Source: an archaeon (GTDB taxonomy: Archaea > Nanobdellota > Nanobdellia > Pacearchaeales > GW2011-AR1). From it: a stretch of 64,000 nucleotides of DNA. The DNA is taken from positions 172,770-236,769 of the forward strand of contig DAHWKL010000001.1 in assembly GCA_027343665.1 (NCBI GenBank), given 5' to 3'. Both the position numbers and the translations under genes were made by a program. This document shows, piece by piece, positions 9,473 to 17,872 of the stretch. The notes under the pieces are model-generated. The model saw nothing but the letters and a program-made list of their open reading frames with translations, had not been told where the DNA came from and made no database searches. Position 1 is the stretch's first letter. Each line of letters begins with the position of its first letter.

Positions 9473-9490
9473 AATACAATATATTGTATT
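9473..9490. promoter_or_regulatory. candidate NrdR box 2 (perfect 18-bp palindrome AATACAATATATTGTATT)
   Basis: Perfect inverted repeat resembling the NrdR-box consensus (acaCWATATATWGtgt-like), 11 nt before the proposed GTG start of nrdR. Confidence 0.7.
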
Positions 9491-9501
9491 ACAGAAGAAA
9501 A

Positions 9502-9939
9502 GTGAACTGTCCGTTTTGCAATGGTACAAGATTCAAAGTAACGAACAAACGCGACTCCCCTGATGGAATAAGGAGAAGAAGAGAATGCCTCAAGTGCAAA
9601 AAAAGATTCACAACCTATGAAAAAATTGCAGAGCCTGACATGTACATAATAAAAAAAGATGGCTCTCGGGAAAAATTTGAGGCGGCAAAGCTCAAAAAAG
9701 GTTTGGATAAAGCCTTCGAAAAAAGGCCAGTTTCCCAAGATAAGATAAATTTGGTTGTCTCAGAAATTGAAGAACAAATAAGAAAAAAAGGGAAAAACGA
9801 AATAAGCAGCAAAATAATAGGAGAAATGGTAATGAAAAAAATAAAAAAACTCGATAAGGTGGCTTACGTAAGATTTGCTTCAGTCTACAGGGAATTCAAA
9901 GATATTGAAGACTTCAAGGAGGAATTGAAAGAATTATAA
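9502..9939 (+). CDS. nrdR: NrdR-type ribonucleotide reductase repressor (Zn ribbon + ATP cone)
   Basis: GTG start gives NCPFCNGTRFKV; CxxC..CLKCKKRFTTYEKI zinc ribbon, then ATP-cone (KKDGSREKFEAAKLKKGLDKAFEKRPVS). ORF track starts at 9484 from TTG. Confidence 0.9.
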   Translation: MNCPFCNGTRFKVTNKRDSPDGIRRRRECLKCKKRFTTYEKIAEPDMYIIKKDGSREKFEAAKLKKGLDKAFEKRPVSQDKINLVVSEIEEQIRKKGKNEISSKIIGEMVMKKIKKLDKVAYVRFASVYREFKDIEDFKEELKEL

Positions 9940-12476
9940 TGGGAGCAGAAGAACTTGAAAAAGAACTGAGAAAACTGACCAAACTCCCGCTTTCTATAAA
10001 TCAGCTCAAAGTAATAAAAGATAAGTATCTGAAAGATTCGCCGACTGTTGAAGACTGGCTCAGAACAATATGTCACAATATCGCACTTTCAGAGATTTTA
10101 CATTCTGAAAAAATAAGCGATGATGAGAAATTCCAAGGAGTAAAACACGAAATAATAGAATATGAATCAAAAGGCAAGGATGCTAAAATGTACCTGTTGC
10201 ATAAAGGAATAGACAACCTGAATGAGAGGAAAAAAAATTTCAACAGATTTGTGCAGAACCTCGAAAGATTATACAAAAAAAATCCCGAAATCACGAAAAA
10301 GACTGAAGAAAGATTTTACAAAATGCTTTCTGACTTCAATTTTCTCCCGAACTCTCCGACACTCATGAATGCCGGAAGGGATTTGCAACAGCTTTCTGCT
10401 TGTTATGTTCTCCCCGTCGGAGATTCGATAGAGGAGATTTATGAATCAGTGAAAAATATGGCGTTGATACACAAAAGCGGCGGGGGGACTGGATTCTCAT
10501 TTTCAGATCTGAGACCTGCAAATGACACAGTCAGTTCGACAAAAGGCATATCATCGGGTCCAATATCTTTCATGCAGATTTTTGACAAGTCAACAGAGGT
10601 TGTAAAACAAGGCGGAACAAGAAGAGGCGCCAATATGGGAATATTGCATTATACACACCCAAATATACTTGATTTCATAAACATGAAGAAGACTCCCGGA
10701 GTTATGGAAAACTTCAATGTATCCGTAACAGTCGATGAAAAGTTCATGAATGCGGTAAAGAACAACGAAGACTACGAACTAATAAATCCAAAAAACAAGG
10801 AAGTTGCCGGAAAATTAAATGCAAAAGAATTGTGGAAAAAATTAGTTCAGGGAGCGTGGGAGACAGGAGACCCAGGAATAATATTCATAGACAGAATAAA
10901 CAAAACTGCAAGCAACGCAACACCTCACCTCGGAGAAATTGTTTCAACAAATCCCTGCGGAGAGCAACCCCTTCTTCCATATGAACCATGCAATCTTGGA
11001 TCAATAAATCTTTCAAACTTTGTGGACGAAGAAGAGAAAGATTTCGATTATGGAAGATTAAAAGAAACCGTAGAACTTGCAACAAGATTTTTGGACGATG
11101 TCATAGATATAAATTCTTATCCCATACCGAAAATAGAGGAAACTGCAAAGAAAACAAGAAGGATAGGATTGGGGGTCATGGGCTGGGCAGAATCACTTGT
11201 CAAGATGGAAATACCTTATAATTCACCCGAAGCACTCAAGAGAGCTGAGGAAGTTATGAAATTCATAAACGAAACGTGCATGGATTACTCAAATGAATTA
11301 GCTGTGGAAAGGGGAGTTTTCCCTGCTTACAGAGGAAGCGTATATGACAAAACAAGTCCGTATTTCCGAGGCAAAGAAAGTTTCCCGAGACATTCTTCAA
11401 GAACGACTATCGCACCGACTGGGACAATAGGAATAGCAGCTGGGCTTCAGGGAGCAGGAATAGAGCCATTCTTCGCGGTGGTTTACGTGAGATATAATGC
11501 GGCGGGCATAGACGCACTGAAAAGAAATGAGAAACCTGCAGAAAAAGACACTTTTTTTGAAGTAAATCCGCTGTTTGAAAAAATAGCCGAAGAAAATGGC
11601 TATTTTGGATTAACCAAAGCGGAGCTCTTCATGAAAGTCAATAATAATCACAAATCTCTCCTTGGGATAAAAGAAATACCAAAAGAGATACAAAATCTTT
11701 TCCTGACTTCACATGATTTATCTCCAAAAGAACATGTACTCATGCAATGTGCTTTCCAGGAATATACTGATAATGCAGTCTCAAAAACTGTCAATATGAG
11801 GAACGAAGCTAGCGTGCAAGATGTCGAAAATGTGTACATGCTCGCTTACGAAAACGGAGCAAAGGGCGTCACGATTTACAGAGATGGTTCAAAACAGTTC
11901 CAGATACTCAACATAAATGAGAACAAAAAAGAAAAGCCTGCATCTGATGATAAAAAGAAAGAGAAAAGAAGAGATCTTCCGGAACTCGCTGATTATTACA
12001 TGATACAGACAGGACAAGGTCCAATACATATACACATAAATTATAATGAAGAGGGGATTTCAAAAATTTTCGCCAACCTTTCACCTACAGGAACTGAAAT
12101 TTCAGGTATGGCGACATCGCTGGGAATAGTCCTTTCAAAATATTTCGAAGCCGGAGGAGACCCGGTAAGGATACTTAAACATCTAAACTCGATAAAGTCA
12201 GAAAAGCCTTATGGTTTTGGGAAAAACAAAGTTGATTCGGTGCCACATGCGTTTTCAATTGCAATTAGGAACCATTTGATAAAGACAGGAAAAATAAAGC
12301 CAATTGAAAACGGATTTGCGATCCATGATGACAATGGCAAGGAAGAAAGAATAATCGAAATTGACAGAGATGTCAGGAACCTTCATTGTCCAAAATGTTT
12401 TAGTTCTAATGTCGGAATGACTTCTGGATGCTCTGAACCGACATGCTTTGACTGCGGATATTCAAAATGCAGTTAG
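9939..12476 (+). CDS. nrdJ: adenosylcobalamin-dependent (class II) ribonucleotide reductase
   Basis: NFLPNSPTLMNAG, LSACYVLPVGDS, GGGTGFSFSDLRP, NPCGEQPLLPYEPCNLGSINLS, TIAPTGTIGIAAG, C-terminal TSCPD-like domain and CPKCFSSNV..CFDCGYSKC. Confidence 0.93.
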   Translation: MGAEELEKELRKLTKLPLSINQLKVIKDKYLKDSPTVEDWLRTICHNIALSEILHSEKISDDEKFQGVKHEIIEYESKGKDAKMYLLHKGIDNLNERKKNFNRFVQNLERLYKKNPEITKKTEERFYKMLSDFNFLPNSPTLMNAGRDLQQLSACYVLPVGDSIEEIYESVKNMALIHKSGGGTGFSFSDLRPANDTVSSTKGISSGPISFMQIFDKSTEVVKQGGTRRGANMGILHYTHPNILDFINMKKTPGVMENFNVSVTVDEKFMNAVKNNEDYELINPKNKEVAGKLNAKELWKKLVQGAWETGDPGIIFIDRINKTASNATPHLGEIVSTNPCGEQPLLPYEPCNLGSINLSNFVDEEEKDFDYGRLKETVELATRFLDDVIDINSYPIPKIEETAKKTRRIGLGVMGWAESLVKMEIPYNSPEALKRAEEVMKFINETCMDYSNELAVERGVFPAYRGSVYDKTSPYFRGKESFPRHSSRTTIAPTGTIGIAAGLQGAGIEPFFAVVYVRYNAAGIDALKRNEKPAEKDTFFEVNPLFEKIAEENGYFGLTKAELFMKVNNNHKSLLGIKEIPKEIQNLFLTSHDLSPKEHVLMQCAFQEYTDNAVSKTVNMRNEASVQDVENVYMLAYENGAKGVTIYRDGSKQFQILNINENKKEKPASDDKKKEKRRDLPELADYYMIQTGQGPIHIHINYNEEGISKIFANLSPTGTEISGMATSLGIVLSKYFEAGGDPVRILKHLNSIKSEKPYGFGKNKVDSVPHAFSIAIRNHLIKTGKIKPIENGFAIHDDNGKEERIIEIDRDVRNLHCPKCFSSNVGMTSGCSEPTCFDCGYSKCS

Positions 12477-12517
12477 GGAACAGCAATCTTTTTTAAAGAG
12501 CTCGTTCATCTCTTTTT

Positions 12518-12844
12518 ATGGAAAAAGATAAAAAATATCTCTGGGAAATTCTCGTCCCGAAATTATCAAATGATGGTGAAGAGTTCAGTATAGAATTTCA
12601 CAGAAGATGGGATGAAAAAATTAGGAAAATATCTGGTGGACTTACAGTCCTAAAACCTGCAAAGGGACACTGGGTAAAACCGAATGAGGAACTCATGATT
12701 GAAGACATGATACCTGTCAAAATCTATTGCACGGAAAAAGAAATTGACGAGATAATTAAATATACACTTGATTATTATTCACAGGATTCTATATTCGCCT
12801 ACAAAGTAAGCGACAATGTAAAATTAGTTCATAGGGAAAAGTGA
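12518..12844 (+). CDS. conserved-looking hypothetical protein
   Basis: 108-aa ORF in tight co-directional arrangement between nrdJ and cobA. Confidence 0.6.
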   Translation: MEKDKKYLWEILVPKLSNDGEEFSIEFHRRWDEKIRKISGGLTVLKPAKGHWVKPNEELMIEDMIPVKIYCTEKEIDEIIKYTLDYYSQDSIFAYKVSDNVKLVHREK

Positions 12845-12889
12845 GTTCTTTATATAAATCTTTAAATAAAATCATCGACCCTTTATATC

Positions 12890-13420
12890 ATGACAGTTGA
12901 AAAAGAAAAACTAGGACTCATACACATTTACACTGGAGACGGGAAAGGAAAAACTTCGGCAGGTATGGGCTTACTTGTAAGAGCTCTTGGAAGAGACCTA
13001 AGGGCAAAGATCATCCAGCTTTTCAAGAGAGACACAGGCGAACAGTTCTTCTTCGAAAATTCCGGGGTGGAATATTTCCAATTCAGCCCATTGCATCCAT
13101 ATTTCAAAAATTACGATCCTGAACAGCTTGAAAATCTGAAGAAAGAATTTAAAGCATTTTGGGATAATGCCACAAAAAGTTTAGAGGATTATGATCTTAT
13201 ACTTATTGATGAAATAGGTCCGGGGATAAACTGGGGGATAATCCCTGAAAACATGATCCTTGAATTTATAGAGGATAAACCAAAAAATATGGAACTTATT
13301 ATGACAGGGAGGGATTTCCCTGAATCTGTCCTTCAAAAGGCAGATTACATATCCGAGATAAAAAAAATAAAACACCCTTATGACAACGGGATTCTTGCAA
13401 GGGAAGGCATTGAATACTGA
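12890..13420 (+). CDS. cob(I)yrinic acid a,c-diamide adenosyltransferase (CobA/CobO/BtuR family)
   Basis: GLIHIYTGDGKGKTSAGMGLLVRALGR P-loop and DLILIDEIGPGINWGII. Confidence 0.92.
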   Translation: MTVEKEKLGLIHIYTGDGKGKTSAGMGLLVRALGRDLRAKIIQLFKRDTGEQFFFENSGVEYFQFSPLHPYFKNYDPEQLENLKKEFKAFWDNATKSLEDYDLILIDEIGPGINWGIIPENMILEFIEDKPKNMELIMTGRDFPESVLQKADYISEIKKIKHPYDNGILAREGIEY

Positions 13421-13710
13421 TGATACCTATAATTTTGATGTTTCTTGATCTTATCTCTTTGGTTTCTCTCACACTTATACAGTTCAAAGTACCCATTGCA
13501 TTCCAGCTTCCAATCATGTCTGCTATCTATCTTATCGCAAAAGGTTTCATGTTCAGAGATATTATGAGTATAATCGATCTTTTATGCGGGGCTTATCTTA
13601 TTGCCGCTTTTATTTTTGGAATATCCTCATTCATATATTGGATAATACTGGCATGGTTTATGTATAAACTAATTTTTGTTGTAATATTTAATATCGGAAG
13701 TTTCACATAA
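13420..13710 (+). CDS. small integral membrane protein
   Basis: Start codon overlaps the stop of the adenosyltransferase (tgatg); hydrophobic throughout. Confidence 0.6.
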   Translation: MIPIILMFLDLISLVSLTLIQFKVPIAFQLPIMSAIYLIAKGFMFRDIMSIIDLLCGAYLIAAFIFGISSFIYWIILAWFMYKLIFVVIFNIGSFT

Positions 13711-13760
13711 GACTGGTCAAATATAATAATTATTTTAAACCCGCTGGATTTTCGTTTTCT

Positions 13761-14834
13761 ATGAACAAAATTTTAGCCATTGTGGGTATGGCAGGCTCCG
13801 GTAAATCTGTTGTTGCGGATGAGCTCATAAAAAAAGGATATAAATTTCTGAGATTCGGGCAGATAACAATGGATATAATAAAAAAGAAAGGGTATGAAGT
13901 GAATGAAAAAAACGAAAAAAAAATAAGAGAGGGGTTGAGAAAAAAATACGGGATGGGAGCTTATGCAACACTAAATATCCCTAAAATAGACAAATTTCTC
14001 AAAGAGGGGGATGTTGTTGTTGACGGGCTTTATAGCTGGACTGAATACAAAGTGTTAAAAGAAAAATACAAAGAAAATTTTTTTGTGATTGCTGTTTACT
14101 CACCACCTGAGCTCAGATATGAACGCCTTGAAAAGCGTAAAACTGAAGTTGATGACAAAGATATCCGAAATCGCCCAATCGAAAAAGACCAGGTCAAATG
14201 GAGAGATTATTCCGAGATACAAAATATTGAAAAAGGCGGCCCGATTGCAATGGCAGATTACCTGATAGATAACACAAAAGGATTGGACTATCTTAAAAAT
14301 CAAATTGAAGAGTTATTAAAAAAAATCCACCAGAAAGGGACATCTTCAGGTCGCAAAGATTACATCTCATGGGACGATTATTTTATGGGTGTCGCAGTCT
14401 TATCTTCGATGAGAAGCAAAGACCCTTCAACACAAGTAGGTGCATGTATTGTTGATCCTGACAAGAAAATTGTGGGAACCGGTTATAATGGCGCGCCCCG
14501 TGGCATTGAAGATGACAGTTTCCCTTGGGCGCGCGAAGGGGATTTTCTTGAGACAAAATATGCTTACGTGTGTCATGCTGAACTAAATGCCATTCTCAAC
14601 TCGACAAAAGAAAATCTTAAAGGATGCACACTCTACGTCGCACTTTTTCCATGCAATGAGTGCGCAAAAGCAATAATTCAATCAGGAATAAAGAAAGTTG
14701 TCTATCTTTCAGACAAATACAAAGACACCCCTGCTCATATAGCGTCAAAAAAAATGCTCACTGCAGCGATGGTAGAGCTTGTACAATTGAAACCCCAAAC
14801 ATATAATCTGAAAGTGAATTTTGATATTGAATGA
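13761..14834 (+). CDS. fusion: P-loop nucleotide kinase-like (UPF0200/dephospho-CoA kinase-like) domain + dCMP deaminase
   Basis: N-term GMAGSGKSVVADELIKKGYKFLRFGQITMD; C-term DPSTQVGACIVDPDKKIVGTGYNGAPRG...CHAELNAIL...PCNECAKAIIQSG. Confidence 0.9.
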   Translation: MNKILAIVGMAGSGKSVVADELIKKGYKFLRFGQITMDIIKKKGYEVNEKNEKKIREGLRKKYGMGAYATLNIPKIDKFLKEGDVVVDGLYSWTEYKVLKEKYKENFFVIAVYSPPELRYERLEKRKTEVDDKDIRNRPIEKDQVKWRDYSEIQNIEKGGPIAMADYLIDNTKGLDYLKNQIEELLKKIHQKGTSSGRKDYISWDDYFMGVAVLSSMRSKDPSTQVGACIVDPDKKIVGTGYNGAPRGIEDDSFPWAREGDFLETKYAYVCHAELNAILNSTKENLKGCTLYVALFPCNECAKAIIQSGIKKVVYLSDKYKDTPAHIASKKMLTAAMVELVQLKPQTYNLKVNFDIE

Positions 14835-14839
14835 GGGAG

Positions 14840-16543
14840 CTATTTTTTACCAAGAAGCTTTTTCAACTTTTCTTGTGCGCCTTTTCCTTCTCTTCCTAGG
14901 GCTATCCCATCTTTTATTGTAAAACCCGGAACATTTTTGTATAAATCTAAATTTTCAGGGTCAATATTTTCATTAAGCATTTTTCTTTCAATCATCCAGT
15001 CAATCTCCTTCGAACTCAGTCTCATAGCATTTTTTTGATGTATAAGGAAAGACTCATAAGCATTTGGGGTATGCATTTTGTGCGCTTTTGCAATTATCTC
15101 TGCAAGTACTCTTATTTCATACTGAGCATGATCATCCCACCTTAATCCAAGCATGTGCTGTAAATTATGTGCATCGCCAGTTCTCCATCTTTTTGTATAA
15201 AAGTTCACTCCTTTAATATCCCTTATGAAAGATTCTGGAACTCCAAGATCTTCCAATTCTTGTGCAACTTTTAACTCCCCTTCAAGAGACTGTTTAATTA
15301 ACTCTTTTGCAATTTTTTTCTCAGGTTCATCCATCTCTTTGCCCCTTCCTTGGCGGTTTAGTTTATCTTGGTGTTTGAATTGAGAGTCATCTGGGAAGTA
15401 AAACAAATTTCCAGTAGGAACATAACCCATAAAACCATCATTATCCAAAGTCCTGTGCCTTCCAAATTGCCTCGGATCTGTGAAAATGGGTGCACGGGTC
15501 ATAAATGAAAGTTCAGCCATTTCAATAGGACTTGTATGAAGATCTCTTATAAGACTGTCAACTAGTTTATTATCATCACTGATTGTTTTAGTTCCCTTCC
15601 CATAACTTGTTCTCGCAGCCTGAGCGAAAGAACAGTCATCCCCCATATAATCAATTGGCATAAATTGCCCATGATCCAGAAAAGGGATTATATTAAAAAG
15701 GGTCTTGTCAAATTCAGGAACAGTAATACGTTTAGTTTCTTTAGGCTCCCAAAAAGCAGGAGATAAATCCGGGTCCACAATTTCTTTATCTTTGGGCATT
15801 GTCAATTTCAATGAAGTATCATCTTCTTCCATTAGCACTTCCCATGAAATTGGGGCAACCTTATGAGCAATTGAACTCACTTCTTCCAAGAAATCTCTTG
15901 CTATATCCCATTTAAGCAAAAGAACATTGTATTTTTTAATAAAACGTGAAAGGGAAAAGAGATCTATCTTCCAATAATAACGAGTATCATTATTTGTTCC
16001 CAAAATTCCTCTTGACAACTCCCTTGCCATATCAATTTCAGAAGAGACAAGTTTCTCATAATTTGAGAATGAGCTTTTACGAAGCCCCGATAATTTTTCG
16101 AGAACTAATTTTGCTTTAAGTCCATCGTTTTCTCCAAGTGCTAAAACCAATTTTTCCAAACTTGGAGAGTAGTATGTACCTAACATCACTGAATATCTTC
16201 CTGAAGATTCATCTTTACTTCCGTCAGGTTCATAAACAGGCCCAAAAGCTACTTCTATAGGAGATTGCATTGAATATTTTATTTGAACAGATTTGAAGGG
16301 GGTTTCAATTTTATTTTTAACTAAATAGTTGATAAACTCTCTTTGTGAAGGCTTCTCCGGAAAAATATTTCTCCCAAAACCCAAAGTTGCCGCGTATTCC
16401 ACCGTGTCATCATTTCCCATATAATCAACCAGTTCTACTTCTCCGCTCTCTCCGATTCTGTGATTATAAAAAAGCTCTTTCTCCGCTCCGGCTGAAACTG
16501 CTCTTTTTGTTACACTTATTCTGAATGGGTTTTCTTCTGCCAT
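14840..16543 (-). CDS. thyX: double-length FAD-dependent thymidylate synthase (ThyX-like tandem)
   Basis: Domain 2: SPIEMAELSFMTRAPIFTDPRQFGRHRTLDND...FYFPDD..NRQGRG...WRTGDAHNLQHMLGLRWDDHAQYEIRVLAEII; domain 1: TPFKSVQIKYSMQSPIEVAFGPVYEPDGSKDESSGRYSVM...NDTRYYWKIDLFSLSRFI. Confidence 0.85.
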   Translation of the reverse strand: MAEENPFRISVTKRAVSAGAEKELFYNHRIGESGEVELVDYMGNDDTVEYAATLGFGRNIFPEKPSQREFINYLVKNKIETPFKSVQIKYSMQSPIEVAFGPVYEPDGSKDESSGRYSVMLGTYYSPSLEKLVLALGENDGLKAKLVLEKLSGLRKSSFSNYEKLVSSEIDMARELSRGILGTNNDTRYYWKIDLFSLSRFIKKYNVLLLKWDIARDFLEEVSSIAHKVAPISWEVLMEEDDTSLKLTMPKDKEIVDPDLSPAFWEPKETKRITVPEFDKTLFNIIPFLDHGQFMPIDYMGDDCSFAQAARTSYGKGTKTISDDNKLVDSLIRDLHTSPIEMAELSFMTRAPIFTDPRQFGRHRTLDNDGFMGYVPTGNLFYFPDDSQFKHQDKLNRQGRGKEMDEPEKKIAKELIKQSLEGELKVAQELEDLGVPESFIRDIKGVNFYTKRWRTGDAHNLQHMLGLRWDDHAQYEIRVLAEIIAKAHKMHTPNAYESFLIHQKNAMRLSSKEIDWMIERKMLNENIDPENLDLYKNVPGFTIKDGIALGREGKGAQEKLKKLLGKK

Positions 16544-16549
16544 TATCTT

Positions 16550-17281
16550 TTAATTAAGCGCAAGTCTTGGTTTAACAATCGAGTATATCTCTTCATGTAT
16601 ATCCCTTGGGATTCTTATCTTCCCCCCGTTCACACAGTCAATTTTTGTCCAGTCATACATCTTGTACAATTCTAAATAAGATTCTTCGGCATGTTTCAAA
16701 TGAAGTAGATTATTTTCATGTCCATCCTGATTAGCTACTCCGCCGTCACGTTTTTTTCTAAGCTCAATTGAATATTCAAGGGGCATATAAAGAAAAAAAG
16801 TTATATCGGGCCTCGAAAGTTTAAGCAATCCCTGTTCAAGTTCTTCAATGTATTTTATCATCTCAAATCTTTTTGCAGAATCTCTTATCTTCCCTGCCTG
16901 ATGACCCTGATTTGATCCTGTCCAACGGTCGAGAATCCAGTTCCCGCCTTCACGAAGAAATCCTCTTATTTCAGGCATCGCCGCTTTTCTGTCTATTGCA
17001 TAAAGCGGAGAAATTACCATTGGGTCAGCCTTGTCAGCGTCTCCAAACCATGAATAATCTCCCTGCCAGCCAAGCTTTTCTCCAAGATCTTTTTTTCCGA
17101 GATAACATTGTCCTATTATCCTCCCGGTAGGAGTATTGTAACGAGGAAAACTCATTGTCTTTACTTTGATTCCCTCAGACAAAAGCCTTACCTTGAGAAG
17201 CTCTGATTGTGTCAATTTCCCAGATGAATCAGTTCCCTCAAAGGTAAAAATTTTTCCTCTTCCCCCTTTTCTCCTCTCCAT
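16550..17281 (-). CDS. thymidylate kinase-like protein
   Basis: IFTFEGTDSSGKLTQSELLKVRLLSEGIKVKTMSFPRY; NWILDRWTGSNQGHQ (DRY/DRW-like); RPDITFFLYMP. Confidence 0.85.
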   Translation of the reverse strand: MERRKGGRGKIFTFEGTDSSGKLTQSELLKVRLLSEGIKVKTMSFPRYNTPTGRIIGQCYLGKKDLGEKLGWQGDYSWFGDADKADPMVISPLYAIDRKAAMPEIRGFLREGGNWILDRWTGSNQGHQAGKIRDSAKRFEMIKYIEELEQGLLKLSRPDITFFLYMPLEYSIELRKKRDGGVANQDGHENNLLHLKHAEESYLELYKMYDWTKIDCVNGGKIRIPRDIHEEIYSIVKPRLALN

Positions 17282-17418
17282 TTTCTTATCACTCCGCCAG
17301 TATTTTTAAACAAATCTCTGTTTTATAATATACATAAGAGTTGTATTTTTAATAAGAATTGCTGGCATTGAATTGCCTCCTAAGTTATCTAAAATTTTAT
17401 AAATTGTTTTTTCCTGTG

Positions 17419-17751
17419 ATGAAAATGGCAAATAATGATGTGGTGCCAGAACTCACAAATGGGGAGTTTGAAAATTTCGTGAAGGGTGGCGTCGTTTTTA
17501 TAGATTTTTTCGCCGAATGGTGCATGCCTTGCACAATGATGAGCCCGATAATAGAAGACTTATCCGAAGAATTCAAGGGAAAAGTCAAATTCGGCAAAGT
17601 AGACGTTGATGAGAATCAAAAAATCGCGCAGAAATTTGAAGTGACTTCTATTCCGACTTTCGTTATTCTCAAAGGATCTCAAGTTCTTGAAAGACATTCG
17701 GGAACTATGAGCCAGAATGAACTTGAAGAAATAATAGAGAAACATTTGTAA
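17419..17751 (+). CDS. thioredoxin
   Basis: VFIDFFAEWCMPCTMMSPIIEDLSEEFKGKVKFGKVDVDENQKIAQKFEVTSIPTFVILK; start reassigned to MKMANND. Confidence 0.93.
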   Translation: MKMANNDVVPELTNGEFENFVKGGVVFIDFFAEWCMPCTMMSPIIEDLSEEFKGKVKFGKVDVDENQKIAQKFEVTSIPTFVILKGSQVLERHSGTMSQNELEEIIEKHL

Positions 17752-17767
17752 ACCGCTTCAAGAAACT

Positions 17768-17783
17768 TTTATAAACTATTTTT
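17768..17783 (+). promoter_or_regulatory. extended TATA-type promoter element TTTATAAACTATTTTT upstream of the tRNA-Lys locus
   Basis: Near-identical to elements upstream of rpoH, rpsL and EF-2. Confidence 0.6.
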
Positions 17784-17796
17784 ATAATTTATCTTA

Positions 17797-17823
17797 TTAT
17801 GGCTCCGTAGCTCAGCCTGGTCA
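17797..17823 (+). repeat. truncated 5' copy of tRNA-Lys (direct repeat of 17869-17895)
   Basis: ttatggctccgtagctcagcctggtca occurs twice, 72 bp apart; first copy lacks the anticodon and T arms. Confidence 0.9.
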
Positions 17824-17872
17824 AACAGAAAACATAAAAATCTGTCAGTCCATTCTGAGCAATGTAGCTTAT

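Noticed and set aside
9025-9738. Full 237-aa minus-strand ORF
   Set aside because: Its N-terminal part overlaps the nrdR promoter and coding region; only the MFEFLG... portion (9025-9336) looks real
13761-14834. Interpretation of the kinase-deaminase fusion as an AvcD-type anti-phage toxin-antitoxin locus
   Set aside because: Architecture is similar, but the neighbourhood is nucleotide biosynthesis and no ncRNA antitoxin or defence neighbours are evident; metabolic role is more parsimonious
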